From: Microbacterium sp. T2.11-28
GTDB lineage: Bacteria; Actinomycetota; Actinomycetes; Actinomycetales; Microbacteriaceae
Assembly (NCBI RefSeq): GCF_950097975.1
Contig: NZ_CATNHF010000012.1
Coordinates: forward strand, 1 to 64,000
Direction: 5' to 3'
DNA length: 64,000 nucleotides
The position numbers and the translations under genes were made by a program. The notes beneath the pieces are model-generated. The model saw nothing but the letters and a program-made list of their open reading frames with translations, ran no database searches and was not told the origin of the DNA. Positions within the stretch are counted from its first letter, which is position 1. Each line of letters starts with the position of its first letter. This document shows positions 31,278 to 38,660 of the stretch, piece after piece.

Positions 31278-32216
31278 GTGCAGATCGAGGACAGCGTGCG
31301 GACGGACGACGGTGCGTCGACGACCGATGCCGGCCCCGCTGTGCCCGAGCGCTACGACTTCGGCCGCCCGGCCGCGCTGTCGCGCGAGCACACCCGTGCG
31401 CTGGCCGGGGCGTTCGACGCGTTCGCGCGCCTGTGGGCGATGCAGCTCACGTCGAAGGCCCGGCTGCGCTCGCACATCACCGTCGAGCGGGTGACCCTGG
31501 AGACCTACGACGAGTACGTGTCCACGGTGCCCGCCACGACGACGCTCGTGCTGTGCAGCGACGAGGATGCCGACGCCCGCGCGATCATCGAGTTCCCGGT
31601 CTCGACCGCCCTCCTGTGGATCGTGAAGATGCTCGGCGGCGACAGCGCCCGCCCGCTCGAAGCCCGCTCCCTCACCCCCATCGAGTTCGCCCTGCTGCGC
31701 GCGCTCATGGACGAGACGCTCGGCCATCTGCGGGGATCGCTGGGCGGCCTGCTGTCGGAGCGGCTGGCCGTGACCGCCGTGCAGTACAACGCCGCGTTCG
31801 CCCAGATCGTGTCGGCGCAGGAGCTCGTCGTGGTGGCCCGCTTCTCCATGCGCCTCGCCGACCACACCGAGTCGGCGAGCATCGCGCTGCCGGCGGCGGT
31901 GCTGCTGGAGCGCCTGACCGATACGACCTCCGCGCCGCACGCCGCGCCCGATCCCGACGTCGTCCGCCACCACGTCGAGGAGGCGCCCGTCGAGCTCACG
32001 CTGCGCCTCGCGTCCCGCCCCATGCTGCCCGGCGAGGTCCTCGACCTCGCCGTCGGCGACGTCCTCACGCTGCCCCACGGCGAGGACCGCCCGCTCGAGC
32101 TCGCGATCGGCGACCACGTCGTCGCCGCCGCGGCCGTCGGCGCCAACGGCGCCCGCCTCGCCTGCGTCATCACCTCATCCGACCTTTCCCGCTCGCTCGT
32201 CGAGGAGACCCCATGA
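31278..32216 (+). CDS. fliM: Flagellar motor switch protein FliM
   Basis: A 312-residue C-ring protein. The core matches FliM: YDFGRPAALSREHTRALAGA, TLETYDEYVSTVPATTTLVL, IIEFPVSTALLWIVKMLGG, and a C-terminal SpoA domain (ELTLRLASRPMLPGEVLDLA). The N-terminal 30 residues are MQIEDSVRTDDG-like and lack the LSQxEIDALL motif to which CheY-P binds in other bacteria. The GTG at 31278 has no Shine-Dalgarno and coincides with the expected transcript start, so it may be leaderless; a later GTG at 31296 is possible. Confidence 0.92.
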   Translation: MQIEDSVRTDDGASTTDAGPAVPERYDFGRPAALSREHTRALAGAFDAFARLWAMQLTSKARLRSHITVERVTLETYDEYVSTVPATTTLVLCSDEDADARAIIEFPVSTALLWIVKMLGGDSARPLEARSLTPIEFALLRALMDETLGHLRGSLGGLLSERLAVTAVQYNAAFAQIVSAQELVVVARFSMRLADHTESASIALPAAVLLERLTDTTSAPHAAPDPDVVRHHVEEAPVELTLRLASRPMLPGEVLDLAVGDVLTLPHGEDRPLELAIGDHVVAAAAVGANGARLACVITSSDLSRSLVEETP

Positions 32217-32860
32217 CCAGCACCACGACGCACGAAGCCGCCGCGGCCGCCGCGTTCGCCGACCGCCTTCCGACTGCCAGCCGCACAACGGCACGGCCGA
32301 GCGCCGGGTCCGGCGAGACCGGCGACGCCCTCATGGTGTCGTCGGTGGGAGACACCAGCGCCGCCCTGGCCGTCGTGATCCTCGACGAGTCGGCCCTGCT
32401 GGGCGACCCGTCGGCGTCGCTCGCCGACCGCCTGCGGGACGCCCTCGACGCCGCGGCGGCCGCGTTCGGCCCGAGCGTGCTCGGCGAGCCCGTCCTCGGC
32501 GACGCGTCGGCGCTCTTCTCGCACCCGTCGGCACAGGTGTTCGACCTCGTCGAGGAGTCCGGTCGCACGCTCGGCCGCCTCGCGGTGCGCATCTCCCAGA
32601 CGCGGGCGGCCTCGCCGCGGCGCCTGCAGCGGATCGCCGGCGTCGAGATGGACCTCACGGTCGAGGTCGGCCGCACCCGCATGACCGTGCGCGACGTGCT
32701 CGACCTCGAGCCCGGCCGCATCATCGAGCTCGACCGCTCGGCGGGCGCCCCGGCCGACGTCAAGCTCAACGGCCGACTCATCGCGCACGGCGAGATCGTC
32801 GTCGTGGATCAGGACTACGCCGTGCGCATCACCCGCATCATCGAGAGCGCGGAGGCCTGA
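32213..32860 (+). CDS. fliN: Flagellar motor switch protein FliN
   Basis: A 215-residue FliN/FliY-like protein. The C-terminal SpoA domain (about residues 140-212) is clear: LQRIAGVEMDLTVEVGRTRM, TVRDVLDLEPGRIIELDRSA and GRLIAHGEIVVVDQDYAVRI. The N-terminal 130 residues resemble part of a CheC-like domain (DALMVSSVGDTSAALAVVIL) without its phosphatase motif, intermediate between FliN and FliY. Start 32213 overlaps the fliM stop. Confidence 0.92.
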   Translation: MTSTTTHEAAAAAAFADRLPTASRTTARPSAGSGETGDALMVSSVGDTSAALAVVILDESALLGDPSASLADRLRDALDAAAAAFGPSVLGEPVLGDASALFSHPSAQVFDLVEESGRTLGRLAVRISQTRAASPRRLQRIAGVEMDLTVEVGRTRMTVRDVLDLEPGRIIELDRSAGAPADVKLNGRLIAHGEIVVVDQDYAVRITRIIESAEA

Positions 32861-32861
32861 G

Positions 32862-33311
32862 CTGGACGATCTGCTTCTCGGCGTCCGCGTCGTCGTCTCG
32901 CTCGCGGCGGTCCTGGCGGTCGTCTGGCTGCTGCAGCGCCGTGTCGCCCGCGGCGCGGCGAAGGAGCGCGCGCGCGACGCGGTGCGGGTGATCGCCCGGC
33001 GCGGCCTCGGTGCCAAGGCGCAGGTCGTCGTGGTCGAGATCGACGACGTCCGCTACGTCCTGGGCATCGGCGACGGTGCCGTCTCGGTGATCGACCGCGC
33101 TCCGGCGGAGGCCGCGGCCGGCGCCGCCATCGCGCCGCTCACCGCGCTCCCGGCCCGGCCCGCGCCGATCGAGGCCGCCGATCCTGCCGCTCCCCTGCCG
33201 GCGCGCCGCAGTCTCCGCGCCGAGCAGCGCACGGCCTCCCGCGCGGCCTCCCGCACGCCGTCGCTGCCGCGGGATGCCGCCCAGGCGCTGCGCCGGGCGC
33301 TCGGCGCCTGA
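32862..33311 (+). CDS. fliO: Flagellar biosynthesis protein FliO, CTG start
   Basis: A 149-residue FliO-type protein if read from the CTG at 32862. That start gives (M)DDLLLGVRVVVSLAAVLAV with a membrane helix (about residues 5-26), then VIARRGLGAKAQVVVVEIDD and VRYVLGIGDGAVSVID, the FliO cytoplasmic core. There is no ATG, GTG or TTG in frame before GTG 32982, which would delete the membrane helix. GGAGG at 32851-32855 stands six bases before the CTG. An Ala/Arg-rich tail follows. Assists FliP assembly in the export gate. One-base overlap with fliP. Confidence 0.78.
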   Translation: MDDLLLGVRVVVSLAAVLAVVWLLQRRVARGAAKERARDAVRVIARRGLGAKAQVVVVEIDDVRYVLGIGDGAVSVIDRAPAEAAAGAAIAPLTALPARPAPIEAADPAAPLPARRSLRAEQRTASRAASRTPSLPRDAAQALRRALGA

Positions 33312-34132
33312 TGGGTGCCGGGCGCGTGAGGACTCGGGGGCGCCGAACGGCCGCGCGGGCCGGGATGGCCACGGCGCTGTCGCTCGGACTGATCGCGCTG
33401 CAGGCGGTGACCGTGCCGGCCGCCCACGCCGACGCGATCGATCCCACCCCGGCGCCCCCGACCGGGGTGACCGTCGACATCAACGGCATCGACGGCACGC
33501 CGTCGGCGTCGATCCTCACCCTCATCGGCATCACGCTGCTGTCGGTGGCGCCCGCGCTCCTGCTCATGATGTCGTCGTTCACGAAGATCTTCGTGGTGCT
33601 CGCGATGACGCGGAACGCCCTGTCGCTGCCCACGATCCCGCCGAACCAGGTGCTCGCCGGGCTGTCGCTGTTCCTGACGCTGTTCATCATGTGGCCGGTC
33701 CTCACCGAGATCAACACGATCGCCGTCCAGCCCTACACCGACGGCGGCCTCACCTTCACCGACGCCGTCACGGCCGCCTCGGATCCGCTGCGCACCTGGA
33801 TGCTGGCCTACACGCGCGAGGAGGACCTCGCCCTGATGACGAGGTTCTCGGGCGGCGAGAACCCGGACGACCCGGCGAGCACCCCGCTCATCACGCTCAT
33901 CCCGGCGTTCATGATCTCGGAGCTGCGCGCCGCCTTCATCATCGGGTTCGTCATCTTCGTGCCGTTCCTGGTCATCGACCTCGTCGTGGCCGCCGCGCTC
34001 ATGTCGATGGGCATGATGATGCTGCCGCCGGTCATGATCTCGCTCCCCTTCAAGATCCTGCTGTTCATCCTGGTCGACGGCTGGGGCCTGATCCTGCGCA
34101 CGCTGATGCAGAGCTATGCGGGGGGCGGATGA
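33311..34132 (+). CDS. fliP: Flagellar export gate protein FliP
   Basis: A 273-residue gate protein with an N-terminal signal-like segment (about residues 18-42, ending AAHA) and four membrane segments. Family hallmarks are LLMMSSFTKIFVVLAMTRNA, IPPNQVLAGLSLFLTLFIMW, TPLITLIPAFMISELRAAFI and SMGMMMLPPVMISLPFKILL. Forms the FliPQR export channel. Overlaps fliQ by four bases. Confidence 0.97.
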   Translation: MGAGRVRTRGRRTAARAGMATALSLGLIALQAVTVPAAHADAIDPTPAPPTGVTVDINGIDGTPSASILTLIGITLLSVAPALLLMMSSFTKIFVVLAMTRNALSLPTIPPNQVLAGLSLFLTLFIMWPVLTEINTIAVQPYTDGGLTFTDAVTAASDPLRTWMLAYTREEDLALMTRFSGGENPDDPASTPLITLIPAFMISELRAAFIIGFVIFVPFLVIDLVVAAALMSMGMMMLPPVMISLPFKILLFILVDGWGLILRTLMQSYAGGG

Positions 34133-34404
34133 ACCCCGAAGCCGTCCTCGACATCGCCCTCGAGGGCGTGATGATCACCGCGAAGCTCGCCGCCCCGCTG
34201 CTGGTCACCGCGCTCGTCGTCGGCTTCGCGATCTCGCTCCTGCAGTCGATCACGCAGATCCAGGAGGTCACGCTCTCGTTCGTCCCGAAGGCGATCGCCG
34301 TCGGGGTCGCCCTCGTGGTGTGCGGCAACTGGATGATCACCGAGGCCGTCACCTTCACCCACGCCCTGTTCGACCGCATCCCGCAGCTGCTGAGCGGCGG
34401 ATGA
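34129..34404 (+). CDS. fliQ: Flagellar export gate protein FliQ
   Basis: A 91-residue two-helix protein: AVLDIALEGVMITAKLAAPL then LVVGFAISLLQSITQIQEVT, LSFVPKAIAVGVALVVCGNW. Matches the family in length and motif (QxITQIQExTLSFVPK). Stop is followed by a duplicated GATGACGGG sequence before fliR. Confidence 0.96.
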   Translation: MNPEAVLDIALEGVMITAKLAAPLLVTALVVGFAISLLQSITQIQEVTLSFVPKAIAVGVALVVCGNWMITEAVTFTHALFDRIPQLLSGG

Positions 34405-34442
34405 CGGGTCGATGACGATGCGACAGATGACGGGCCGATGAC
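34405..34442 (+). repeat. Short duplicated linker between fliQ and fliR
   Basis: The 18-base word GATGACGGGTCGATGACG around the fliQ stop is repeated 35 bases... away as GATGACGGGCCGATGACG just before the fliR start, with GATGCGACA-like spacer. This is the only spaced junction in the otherwise overlapping fliN-flhA series and looks like a local tandem duplication of a start-stop overlap. Confidence 0.55.
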
Positions 34443-35204
34443 GTGGACATCCCCATCGACTTCGCGTGGCTGGAGGCCACGGGCCTCGCCGCCGCACGGA
34501 TCACCGCGTTCCTCTTCCTCGCACCGCCCTTCTCGTACCGCGGCTTCCCGACGCGCATCAAGGCGGCGCTGGGCGTGGGCCTGGCCGTCGCCATGAGCGG
34601 CACCGTCGCGCCGGGCTACACGCCGCTGGACTCGGGCGCGTTCCTCCTCGCCCTGCTCGCGCAGCTCGTGACGGGCGCCCTGCTCGGCTTCCTCGTGACC
34701 GTGTGCTTCGCGGCCGTCCAGTCGGCGGGCGGCCTCATCGACCTGTTCGGCGGATTCCAGCTGGCCCAGGCGTTCGATCCGCAGATGAACGTCAGCGGCG
34801 CGCAGTTCACGCGGCTGTTCCAGATGGTGGCCCTCGCGCTCCTCATCTCCTCGAACGGCTATGCGCTGATCCTCGCCGGACTCGCGCGGAGCTTCTCGGC
34901 CGTCCCGGTCGACGGCATGCTCACCCTGGAGCGGCCCGCCGAGCTGCTGATCGACACCGCCGCGCAGCTGCTGCTGGCCGCCGTCCAGATCGCCGGGCCG
35001 CTCCTGCTGGTCCTGTTCCTGGCCGACATCGGCCTGGGCCTCGTCAGCCGGGTCGCCCCGGCCCTGAACGCGTTCGCCATGGGCTTCCCCGTGAAGATCA
35101 TGCTCACCCTGGTGCTGGCGGGCACCGTGATCCTCGCGCTCCCCGCCGTCGTCAGCGCGCTCACCGAGGATGCCGTCGGGCTGCTGATCGGGGGTGCGCG
35201 ATGA
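34443..35204 (+). CDS. fliR: Flagellar export gate protein FliR
   Basis: A 253-residue polytopic protein with about six membrane segments. Family features: FLFLAPPFSYRGFPTRIKAA, LLGFLVTVCFAAVQSAGGLI with DLFGGFQLAQAFDPQMN, and LVSRVAPALNAFAMGFPVKI. Start is GTG 34443 (MDIPIDFAWLEATGLAAAR); no good ribosome site because the region just upstream is a duplication. Overlaps flhB by four bases. Confidence 0.95.
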   Translation: MDIPIDFAWLEATGLAAARITAFLFLAPPFSYRGFPTRIKAALGVGLAVAMSGTVAPGYTPLDSGAFLLALLAQLVTGALLGFLVTVCFAAVQSAGGLIDLFGGFQLAQAFDPQMNVSGAQFTRLFQMVALALLISSNGYALILAGLARSFSAVPVDGMLTLERPAELLIDTAAQLLLAAVQIAGPLLLVLFLADIGLGLVSRVAPALNAFAMGFPVKIMLTLVLAGTVILALPAVVSALTEDAVGLLIGGAR

Positions 35205-36292
35205 GCGATGCCGACAGCGGCGAGCGCACCGAGATGGCCTCGCGCCGGCAGCTGCGCGAGGCCTACCGCAAGGGCCGGATCACCCGGAGCCAGGACATGT
35301 CCGCGTGGATCGCGATCGGCGCGTTCTGCGTCATGCTGCCCGCTCTGATCGGCGCGGGCGCCGACGCCGGCACCGAGCAGTTCGTGGGGATCGCGTCGAT
35401 CATCCGCAGTCCCGACGTCGACGACGCGCTCGCGCTGCTGTCCTCGGCCCTCGGGCACATCCCCGCGATCATCGGCACGACGCTCGGGACCGTCTCGATC
35501 GTCGTGCTGATCATCTCCGTGGTGCAGGGCGGGGTGCACCTGCGCGGCGTGCCGGCTCGGTTCGAGCAGTTCAATCTGATCACGGGGATCCAGCGGCTGT
35601 TCGGGCTGCAGGCCCTGTGGGAGGGCGTCAAGGCGCTGCTGAAGACGGCGGCGATCGGCCTCGCGCTCTACGTCGTCGTCGCGGGCCTCATGCCGCTGCT
35701 CGTCACCAGCGGCGCCGCGCCCGTGAGCCGCCTGCTCGAGGTGGCCGCCTCGGGCATCGCGGGCCTGCTGATGACGGCTGTGGCGGTCGGCATCGCCCTC
35801 GCCCTCGCCGACGTCCTCGTCGTCGCCCGCCGCAACCGCAAGCACACGCGCATGACCAAGAAGCAGGCGCGCGACGAGCACAAGAGCAGCGAGGGCGACC
35901 CCCTCATCCGCAGTCAACGCCGCGCGCGGCAGATGGCCATGAGCCGCAACCGCATGATCGCCGCCGTCGGGGACGCCGACGTCGTGCTCGTGAACCCGAC
36001 CCACGTCGCGGTCGCCCTGCGCTACGAGCCCGGCAAGGCGGCGCCCCGCGTGGTCGCGAAGGGCAAGGGCGTGGTGGCCGAGCGCATCCGCGATCGCGCG
36101 ACCGAGGCCGGCGTGCCCCTGGTGCGCGACATCCCGCTCGCCCGCGCGCTCCACAGCGCGTGCGAGCTCGGCCAGGAGATCCCGGCCGACCTGTACACCG
36201 CCGTCGCACGCATCCTCGTGTTCGTCGACGGCCTCAAGCGTCGCGGCTCGGCCCGCGGCGTGCACACCGTCCCGGAGAGGAAGGCGCCATGA
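35201..36292 (+). CDS. flhB: Flagellar export switch protein FlhB
   Basis: A 363-residue protein with four membrane segments and a cytoplasmic domain that cleaves itself at NPTH (in DVVLVNPTHVAVALRYEPGK). The N-terminus GERTEMASRRQLREAYRKGR is the family export-gate segment. Switches export from hook to filament substrates together with the FliK C-terminal domain. Starts at ATG 35201 overlapping fliR; overlaps flhA by four bases. Confidence 0.97.
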   Translation: MSDADSGERTEMASRRQLREAYRKGRITRSQDMSAWIAIGAFCVMLPALIGAGADAGTEQFVGIASIIRSPDVDDALALLSSALGHIPAIIGTTLGTVSIVVLIISVVQGGVHLRGVPARFEQFNLITGIQRLFGLQALWEGVKALLKTAAIGLALYVVVAGLMPLLVTSGAAPVSRLLEVAASGIAGLLMTAVAVGIALALADVLVVARRNRKHTRMTKKQARDEHKSSEGDPLIRSQRRARQMAMSRNRMIAAVGDADVVLVNPTHVAVALRYEPGKAAPRVVAKGKGVVAERIRDRATEAGVPLVRDIPLARALHSACELGQEIPADLYTAVARILVFVDGLKRRGSARGVHTVPERKAP

Positions 36293-38361
36293 AGGGCATC
36301 CTGAAGAAGTCCGCGATCCCGGTCGCCGTCGTCGGCATCATCATGCTGCTGATCGTGCCGGTGCCCCCGCCGGTGCTCGACGTGCTGATCATCACGAACA
36401 TCCTGTTCGCGCTGCTGATCCTCCTCACGACGATGTTCGTGCGGAAGCCGCTCGACTTCTCGGTGTTCCCCTCGCTGCTGCTGGTCGCCACGCTGTTCCG
36501 GCTCGGGCTCAACGTCGCCTCCACCAAGCTCGTGCTCGGCGAGGCGCACGCCGGCCAGGTGATCGACGCGTTCGGCGCCATCGCCGTCGGCGGATCGCTC
36601 GTGATCGGCATCGTCGTCTTCCTCATCCTCATCGTGATCCAGTTCGTCGTGGTCACCAAGGGCGCCGAGCGCGTCGCCGAGGTGGGTGCGCGGTTCACCC
36701 TCGACGCCATGCCGGGCAAGCAGATGGCGATCGACGCCGACCTCAACGCCGGACTCATCACCGACGCCGAGGCCCGCGCCCGGCGCGCCGAGATCGCCGC
36801 CGAGGCCGACTTCTACGGCGCGATGGACGGCGCATCGAAGTTCGTCAAGGGCGACGCGATCGCCGGCCTGGTGATCATCGTCATCAACCTCGTCGGCGGC
36901 ATCGCCATCGGCCTCATGTCGCACGGCATGGAGATCGACGAGGCGCTCAGCACCTACGCGATCCTGACGATCGGCGACGGCCTGGTCACCCAGATCCCCG
37001 CGCTGCTGATGGCCGTCGCGACCGGCATGATCGTGACGCGCTCCAACGCCGAGGCCGACATGGGCACCTCGGCGGCGGGCCAGCTCGGCCAGTCGCGCAC
37101 GGCGCTCCTCATCGCCGGCGGCGCCGCGATCGCCATGTCGTTCATCCCCGGCATGCCGATGCTCGCCTTCCTCGTGATCGGGGGTCTGCTGCTGCTCATC
37201 GCCCAGCGCGTCGGGGCGGCGGAGCAGCGGGCGCAGGAGGAGGCGCCGGCGGCCGAGACGCGGGCCGCGGACGCGCCGGAGGAGCTGGCCGAGCGCATGC
37301 GCGTGCACACCCTCGAGATCCTGCTCGCGCCCGACATCGTCGACCTCGTCACCGGCGGCCCCGACGACCTGCTGGGTCGCGTGAAGTCGCTGCGGCGCAA
37401 GACCGCCGTGGAGATGGGGCTCATCGTCCCGCCGGTCCGCACGCGCGACAGCATCGAGCTTCCCGCGTCGACCTACGTCATCCGGGTCGCCGGCGTCGAG
37501 GCCGGTCGCGGCGTGGCGCCGCGCGGATCGATGCTCGCGCTCGGCACCGCGCTCGACGCGCTCCCCGGCGCCGCCGCCCCCGACCCGGTCTTCGGCATCG
37601 AGGGCAAGTGGGTCCCGCTGCAGATGCGTCACACCGCCGAGCTGTCGGGCGCCACGGTCGTGGACCGCGCGAGCGTGATCATCACGCACCTGTCGAGCAT
37701 CATCCAGGCCCACGCCTCCCGGCTCCTCAGCCGCGAGGACGTGCGCCAGCTCACCGAGGGCCTGCGCCAGACGAGCCCCGCCGCCGTCGAGGAGCTCACC
37801 CCGGCGCTGCTGTCGCTGGCGGAGATCCAGCGCGTGCTGCAGGGGCTGCTCGCCGAGCGCGTCGCCGTCAACGACCTGGTGCGGATCTACGAGGCGCTGG
37901 CGCTGCGCGCCAAGACCTCCACCGAGCCGGAGGGGCTGATCGAGGCGGCGCGCGCCGCCCTCGGCCCGGCCGTCGCCGCCCGCTTCGCGGAGAACGGGCG
38001 TCTGCGCATCGTGATGATCGATCCGCTGCTCGAGCAGTCGATGCTCGAGTCGCTGCGGCCGGCCGAGGACGGCATGCACATCGCCCTCGACCCGCGCCGG
38101 CTCGAAGCGGTCATCGCGTCGACGAAGGCGGCCGTCGAGGGCGCCGGCCCCGGCGCCGAGCCTGTGCTGGTGTGCGCGCCGTCGCTGCGCACCGCCGTAC
38201 GCCGACTGGTGTCCACCCAGACCGACGGCCTGCCGGTGCTGTCGTACACCGAGGCGACCGCCGGGGGTCTCGCGATCGACACGATCGGGATCGTCCGCGA
38301 CGCGGTCCCCGAGCCGCACGCGATCGAGGCGGGATCGTCGGCGGGCGCGGTGGGAAAGTAG
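36289..38361 (+). CDS. flhA: Flagellar export gate protein FlhA
   Basis: A 690-residue protein. About eight N-terminal membrane segments with the FHIPEP-family stretches FVRKPLDFSVFPSLLLVATL, FRLGLNVASTKLVLGEAHAG, RFTLDAMPGKQMAIDADLNA and DFYGAMDGASKFVKGDAIAG; a cytoplasmic C-terminal ring domain from about residue 325 with LLSREDVRQLTEGLRQTSP. Last large gene of the fliM operon; ends 9 bases before csrA. No flhF or flhG follows. Confidence 0.97.
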   Translation: MKGILKKSAIPVAVVGIIMLLIVPVPPPVLDVLIITNILFALLILLTTMFVRKPLDFSVFPSLLLVATLFRLGLNVASTKLVLGEAHAGQVIDAFGAIAVGGSLVIGIVVFLILIVIQFVVVTKGAERVAEVGARFTLDAMPGKQMAIDADLNAGLITDAEARARRAEIAAEADFYGAMDGASKFVKGDAIAGLVIIVINLVGGIAIGLMSHGMEIDEALSTYAILTIGDGLVTQIPALLMAVATGMIVTRSNAEADMGTSAAGQLGQSRTALLIAGGAAIAMSFIPGMPMLAFLVIGGLLLLIAQRVGAAEQRAQEEAPAAETRAADAPEELAERMRVHTLEILLAPDIVDLVTGGPDDLLGRVKSLRRKTAVEMGLIVPPVRTRDSIELPASTYVIRVAGVEAGRGVAPRGSMLALGTALDALPGAAAPDPVFGIEGKWVPLQMRHTAELSGATVVDRASVIITHLSSIIQAHASRLLSREDVRQLTEGLRQTSPAAVEELTPALLSLAEIQRVLQGLLAERVAVNDLVRIYEALALRAKTSTEPEGLIEAARAALGPAVAARFAENGRLRIVMIDPLLEQSMLESLRPAEDGMHIALDPRRLEAVIASTKAAVEGAGPGAEPVLVCAPSLRTAVRRLVSTQTDGLPVLSYTEATAGGLAIDTIGIVRDAVPEPHAIEAGSSAGAVGK

Positions 38362-38370
38362 TCTGATCGA

Positions 38371-38625
38371 GTGCTGGTTCTGACGAGACGGATCGGTGAG
38401 CGCGTGCTCATCGGCGACGACATCGAGCTCACGGTGGTGGAGATCCGCGGCGACAGCGTGCGCCTCGGCATCCAGGCCCCCCGTGAGACGCGCATCCAGC
38501 GCGCCGAGATCGTCGCCGCGGTCGAGACCGAGAACCGGTCGGCCGCCGAGGGCTCCGCCGATCAGGAGCAGGCGCTGCTGCAGGCGCTCGCGGCACGGCG
38601 AAGCCCCGCCGCAGACGCCGACTGA
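38371..38625 (+). CDS. csrA: Carbon storage regulator / translational repressor CsrA
   Basis: An 84-residue CsrA starting at GTG 38371: LVLTRRIGERVLIGDDIELT then VVEIRGDSVRLGIQAP. The RNA-contacting residues LTRR at the start and the C-terminal RLGIxAP strand are present; the tail after residue 55 is Glu/Ala-rich. Probably represses fliC translation through the GGA sites in the fliC leader, opposed by FliW. Last gene of the flagellar cluster, convergent with znuA 35 bases away. Confidence 0.95.
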   Translation: MLVLTRRIGERVLIGDDIELTVVEIRGDSVRLGIQAPRETRIQRAEIVAAVETENRSAAEGSADQEQALLQALAARRSPAADAD

Positions 38626-38660
38626 CGCCCACGGCGGGACCGCGCCCGAGGGGTTCCGGC

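Noticed and set aside
19359..38361. A virulence-type (non-flagellar) type III secretion system
   Set aside because: Flagellin, hook, rod, cap and MotAB genes are all present and no needle or translocon genes were found.
38626..38660. Direct repeat marking the right edge of the flagellar block
   Set aside because: GGTTCCGGCTCAGCC here and GGTTCAGCC at about 10369 share only short words, too weak to call a target duplication.
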